DNA of 26,729 nt, from contig JAVBLQ010000094.1 in NCBI GenBank assembly GCA_031553435.1, positions 1-26,729 of the forward strand. The letters run 5' to 3'. The notes under the pieces are model-generated. The model saw only the letters and a list, made by a program, of their open reading frames with translations, did not search any database and was not told where the DNA came from. The translations under genes and the position numbers were made by a program. Below, piece by piece: positions 24,667 to 26,729 of this stretch (position 1 is its first letter; each line of letters begins with the position of its first letter). The stretch comes from JAVBLQ01 sp031553435 (GTDB lineage Bacteria; Bacteroidota; Bacteroidia; Bacteroidales; Azobacteroidaceae).

Positions 24667-24959
24667 ATGCTAATTAGAAATAAAGGACTATTAGATGAAT
24701 ATGCTGTAAAGCACGCCAATGTTAGGAATTCTTTGCAACGTTGGATTGATTTGGTGGAAGAAGCTGAATGGAAACAATACAATGAACTTAAACTGGATTT
24801 TCCTTCTGCCGATTATATTGGAAATGGAAGATATGTATTCAATATACAAGGGAATAATCACAGATTAGTTGCAATTGCCTTATTTATGAAGGTTATTCGA
24901 AAATTCGTTTTATAGGTACGCATGCAGAATATGATAAGATAGATTGTAAAACAATTTAA
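24667..24959 (+). pseudogene. higB: HigB-type toxin with a one-base frameshift
   Basis: The frame from the ATG at 24667 reads like a HigB/RelE-fold mRNA-interferase toxin: LQRWIDLVEEAEWKQYNELK, then FPSADYIGNGRYVFNIQGNN and HRLVAIALFMK. After the Lys codon at 24889-24891 it goes out of frame and stops at 24913-24915. The next frame supplies the missing family C-terminus KIRFIGTHAEYDKID, ending at 24959. One missing base near 24889-24892 explains it. The restored product would be about 97 residues, the usual HigB length. The lost end carries the conserved RFIGTHAEYDKI strand, so the encoded toxin is probably inactive, unless the base is a sequencing error or a programmed shift. The antitoxin gene follows 11 bp later. 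Confidence 0.85.
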
Positions 24960-24970
24960 AATTAAAGATT

Positions 24971-25387
24971 ATGATTAAAAAATTTGAAAATATTATCGTT
25001 ATTAATGACAGAAAACTTTTTGATGAGATAGCTGAATATGAAGAAAATCTAATTCAGGAAGCAACTTCCAATGGCGCTTTATCTGAACAGAATGCCGATA
25101 ATGAATACACAAGAGAAATTGGCAGGGTGGGCATTATGTTAGCTGATTACGAAAGCACATATATGGAATTTAAAAATTTGAAATTCAAATCACCACTAAT
25201 TATTGGTATTGAAAAAGAATTGTCTAAGCGCTCGCTGAAACAACGTGAAGCCGCAGAATTGCTTCATGTGAAAGAATCTACATTTAGCCAGATAATTCGC
25301 GGAAAACGTCCGATTTCCATGCAAATGGCAAAACGTTTGTATAAAGTGTTTAATATTGACCCCAAGCTGATATTGGAATATTCTTGA
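24971..25387 (+). CDS. higA: HigA-type antitoxin with XRE helix-turn-helix
   Basis: A 138-residue protein. The N-terminal half is acidic and helical (FDEIAEYEENLIQEATSN), probably the toxin-binding part. The C-terminal part (about 77-134) is an XRE-type helix-turn-helix: LSKRSLKQREAAELLHVKES followed by FSQIIRGKRPISMQMAKRLY. It would neutralise HigB and repress the pair by binding the inverted repeat upstream. The reading frame is intact although the partner toxin is frameshifted. The gene follows the toxin gene, the order typical of higBA and opposite to most toxin-antitoxin pairs. The gene converges on the SNF2 helicase gene with about 135 bp between them, in which I see nothing convincing. 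Confidence 0.85.
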   Translation: MIKKFENIIVINDRKLFDEIAEYEENLIQEATSNGALSEQNADNEYTREIGRVGIMLADYESTYMEFKNLKFKSPLIIGIEKELSKRSLKQREAAELLHVKESTFSQIIRGKRPISMQMAKRLYKVFNIDPKLILEYS

Positions 25388-25523
25388 TTATGGAAAATAT
25401 AAAGGAAAGAATGAAGCGTGCCATTCGCCGGCAAGACGAAAAAAGTCATGTTAAGAAAAGAATGAAATATATATTATCTTTTCATTTCACAACGGGAAAT
25501 GATTTTGCTTCCAATCCGGCATA

Positions 25524-26729
25524 TCACTTCAACTCAAACAAATCTTTCAATTCCTTATTACTCAGATTTCCGATCCAGTTCTCGCCGGTCGAAACCGTCA
25601 GGTCGGCCAGGGCTTTCTTGCTTTGTATCATTTCGTTGATGCGTTCTTCAAAAGTCGATTTGGTAATGAAGCGGTGTACAACGACATTTTTCGTTTGCCC
25701 GATACGATAGGCCCGGTCGGTAGCCTGCGCTTCCACGGCAGGATTCCACCACAAGTCGTAGTGAATCACGTGATTGGCGGCTGTCAGGTTCAAACCGGTT
25801 CCGGCTGCTTTCAGTGAGAGGATAAAAATCTTGTCCGCACGATTGGTCTGGAATGCATCTACCATCTCTTTGCGTTGCTTGATACTGCATCCGCCGTGAT
25901 AATACAGGGGCGTTTCTCCGAATCGTTCGGTTATGAAATGTTTAAGCAATTCGCCCATTTCTGTGAATTGGGTAAATATCAATACTTTTTCATTGTTTTC
26001 AATGATATTCTCCAAACGGTCGAAAAGTAACTCCATTTTTCCGGAGAGGGAAGCATCCCGAACATTATTCTTCAGAAACTGGGTCGGATGGTTACAAATC
26101 TGCTTCAAGGCCAGCATCATTTGCAATACTAATCCCTGACGCACGAACAACGCTTTGTGATCATTGCCTTCGATTCCTTCAATGGCCTGCATGGCTTTTT
26201 CCAATGTCTTTTCATACAATCCGGCCTGTTCTTTCGTCAGTTGGCTGTATGCATCCATCTCAATTTTATCCGGAAGATCGTTGATAATACTTTTATCAGA
26301 CTTCAAACGGCGCATCAGAAACGGCGCAGTGATTTTCTTCAACTTTTCTGCCGCAGCCAAATCGTTTTGATTTTGAATCGGAATAGCAAAATCGTCCTTA
26401 AAGTCTTTTATACTACCGAGAAATCCGCGGTTGGAGAAATCCACAATGCTCCAGAGCTCACTCAGGCGGTTTTCCACAGGCGTACCGCTCATGGCAATGA
26501 ATGTAGCAGCCGGAATGCTTTTAACGGCTTTGCTCTGAGCCGTATCGTGATTTTTGATATTTTGCGCTTCGTCGGTTACCACGACCTGCCATTTCATTTT
26601 TTTCAGTTTGTCGGCATCCGAACGCACCATTCCGTAAGTTGTCAGCAAGACATCGAAATCAGTTTTATCTTCTAATTGGCGGGTAGCCCCGTGATAAATA
26701 TTACACCGGAGTGAAGGGGCAAATTTTTC
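25524..26729 (-). CDS. SNF2-family DEAD/DEAH-like helicase, C-terminal part (cut by window edge)
   Basis: The minus-strand frame is open to the window edge and covers about 400 C-terminal residues of a SNF2/RapA-type ATPase; its true start is outside the window. Visible motifs: LLTTYGMVRSDADKL (Ia/Ib region), VVTDEAQNIKN (motif II, here DEAQ), MSGTPVENRLSELWSIVDF (motif III), LMRRLKSDK, then the second RecA-like domain with LIFTQFTEMGELLKHF, LYYHGG, SLKAAGTGLNLTAANHVIHY and ATDRAYRIGQ (motif VI). These proteins use ATP to move along double-stranded DNA and displace bound proteins such as RNA polymerase. The C-terminus ends LSNKELKDLFELK. It is probably a chromosomal gene unrelated to CRISPR. 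Confidence 0.93.
   Translation of the reverse strand, partial: EKFAPSLRCNIYHGATRQLEDKTDFDVLLTTYGMVRSDADKLKKMKWQVVVTDEAQNIKNHDTAQSKAVKSIPAATFIAMSGTPVENRLSELWSIVDFSNRGFLGSIKDFKDDFAIPIQNQNDLAAAEKLKKITAPFLMRRLKSDKSIINDLPDKIEMDAYSQLTKEQAGLYEKTLEKAMQAIEGIEGNDHKALFVRQGLVLQMMLALKQICNHPTQFLKNNVRDASLSGKMELLFDRLENIIENNEKVLIFTQFTEMGELLKHFITERFGETPLYYHGGCSIKQRKEMVDAFQTNRADKIFILSLKAAGTGLNLTAANHVIHYDLWWNPAVEAQATDRAYRIGQTKNVVVHRFITKSTFEERINEMIQSKKALADLTVSTGENWIGNLSNKELKDLFELK

Noticed and set aside
25384..25710. A 108-residue frame starting next to the higA stop
   Set aside because: Only the first 40 residues are outside the helicase gene; the rest is antisense to the SNF2 coding region, and the composition is not protein-like.

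Overview
The window reads as chromosomal DNA of an anaerobic Bacteroidales bacterium (Bacteroidetes; the gene content fits Porphyromonas, Paludibacter or Dysgonomonas relatives, but I cannot name a genus). The evidence is a complete Porphyromonas-type hmu heme operon, a Bacteroidetes-type integrase, Bacteroidetes promoter boxes (TAnnTTTG), few Shine-Dalgarno sites, a lipoprotein with an acidic stretch after the lipid-bearing Cys, and a type II-C CRISPR system with 46-bp repeats and 29-30 bp spacers.

Left part (1-11.1 kb, minus strand): the N-terminal end of a tyrosine recombinase, a palindromic and tandem-repeat intergenic region, then the heme operon in transcription order hmuR-hmuY-hmuS-hmuT-hmuU-hmuV (10557 down to 892). 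HmuR is the outer-membrane heme receptor, HmuY a surface lipoprotein (here with an extra Calx-beta-like domain and no histidine at all), HmuS a CobN-like chelatase homologue anchored in the membrane, and HmuT/U/V inner-membrane partners, U and V resembling an ExbB/ExbD-type energizing pair. Thioredoxin and DNA polymerase III alpha (dnaE) follow, also on the minus strand.

Middle part (14.9-24.5 kb): a type II-C CRISPR-Cas locus. A tracrRNA gene (minus strand, about 15000 to 14918) lies between dnaE and cas9. cas9 encodes 1592 residues with intact RuvC and HNH residues. Immediately after cas9 is a second, previously unremarked RNA gene (about 20113-20239, plus strand). It has the nexus, linker and terminator of the tracrRNA, but its repeat-like and anti-repeat-like arms are fused by a 5-nt loop into one hairpin, with a guide-like segment in front. 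It therefore looks like a natural single-guide RNA. Its arms differ from the array repeat/tracrRNA duplex at four positions, all compensated, and the 3' part of its guide matches the last codons of cas9. This is the main discovery candidate. Downstream are a RhuM-family gene, a zinc-finger pRiA4b ORF-3-like gene, cas1, cas2 and a CRISPR array of 13 full repeats plus one truncated repeat (13 spacers). The array is probably transcribed towards cas2 from promoters inside each repeat.

Right part (24.6-26.7 kb): a higBA toxin-antitoxin pair whose toxin carries a one-base frameshift, and the C-terminal half of a SNF2-family helicase on the minus strand.

All calls are from reading the sequence and translations; no database or folding program was run.
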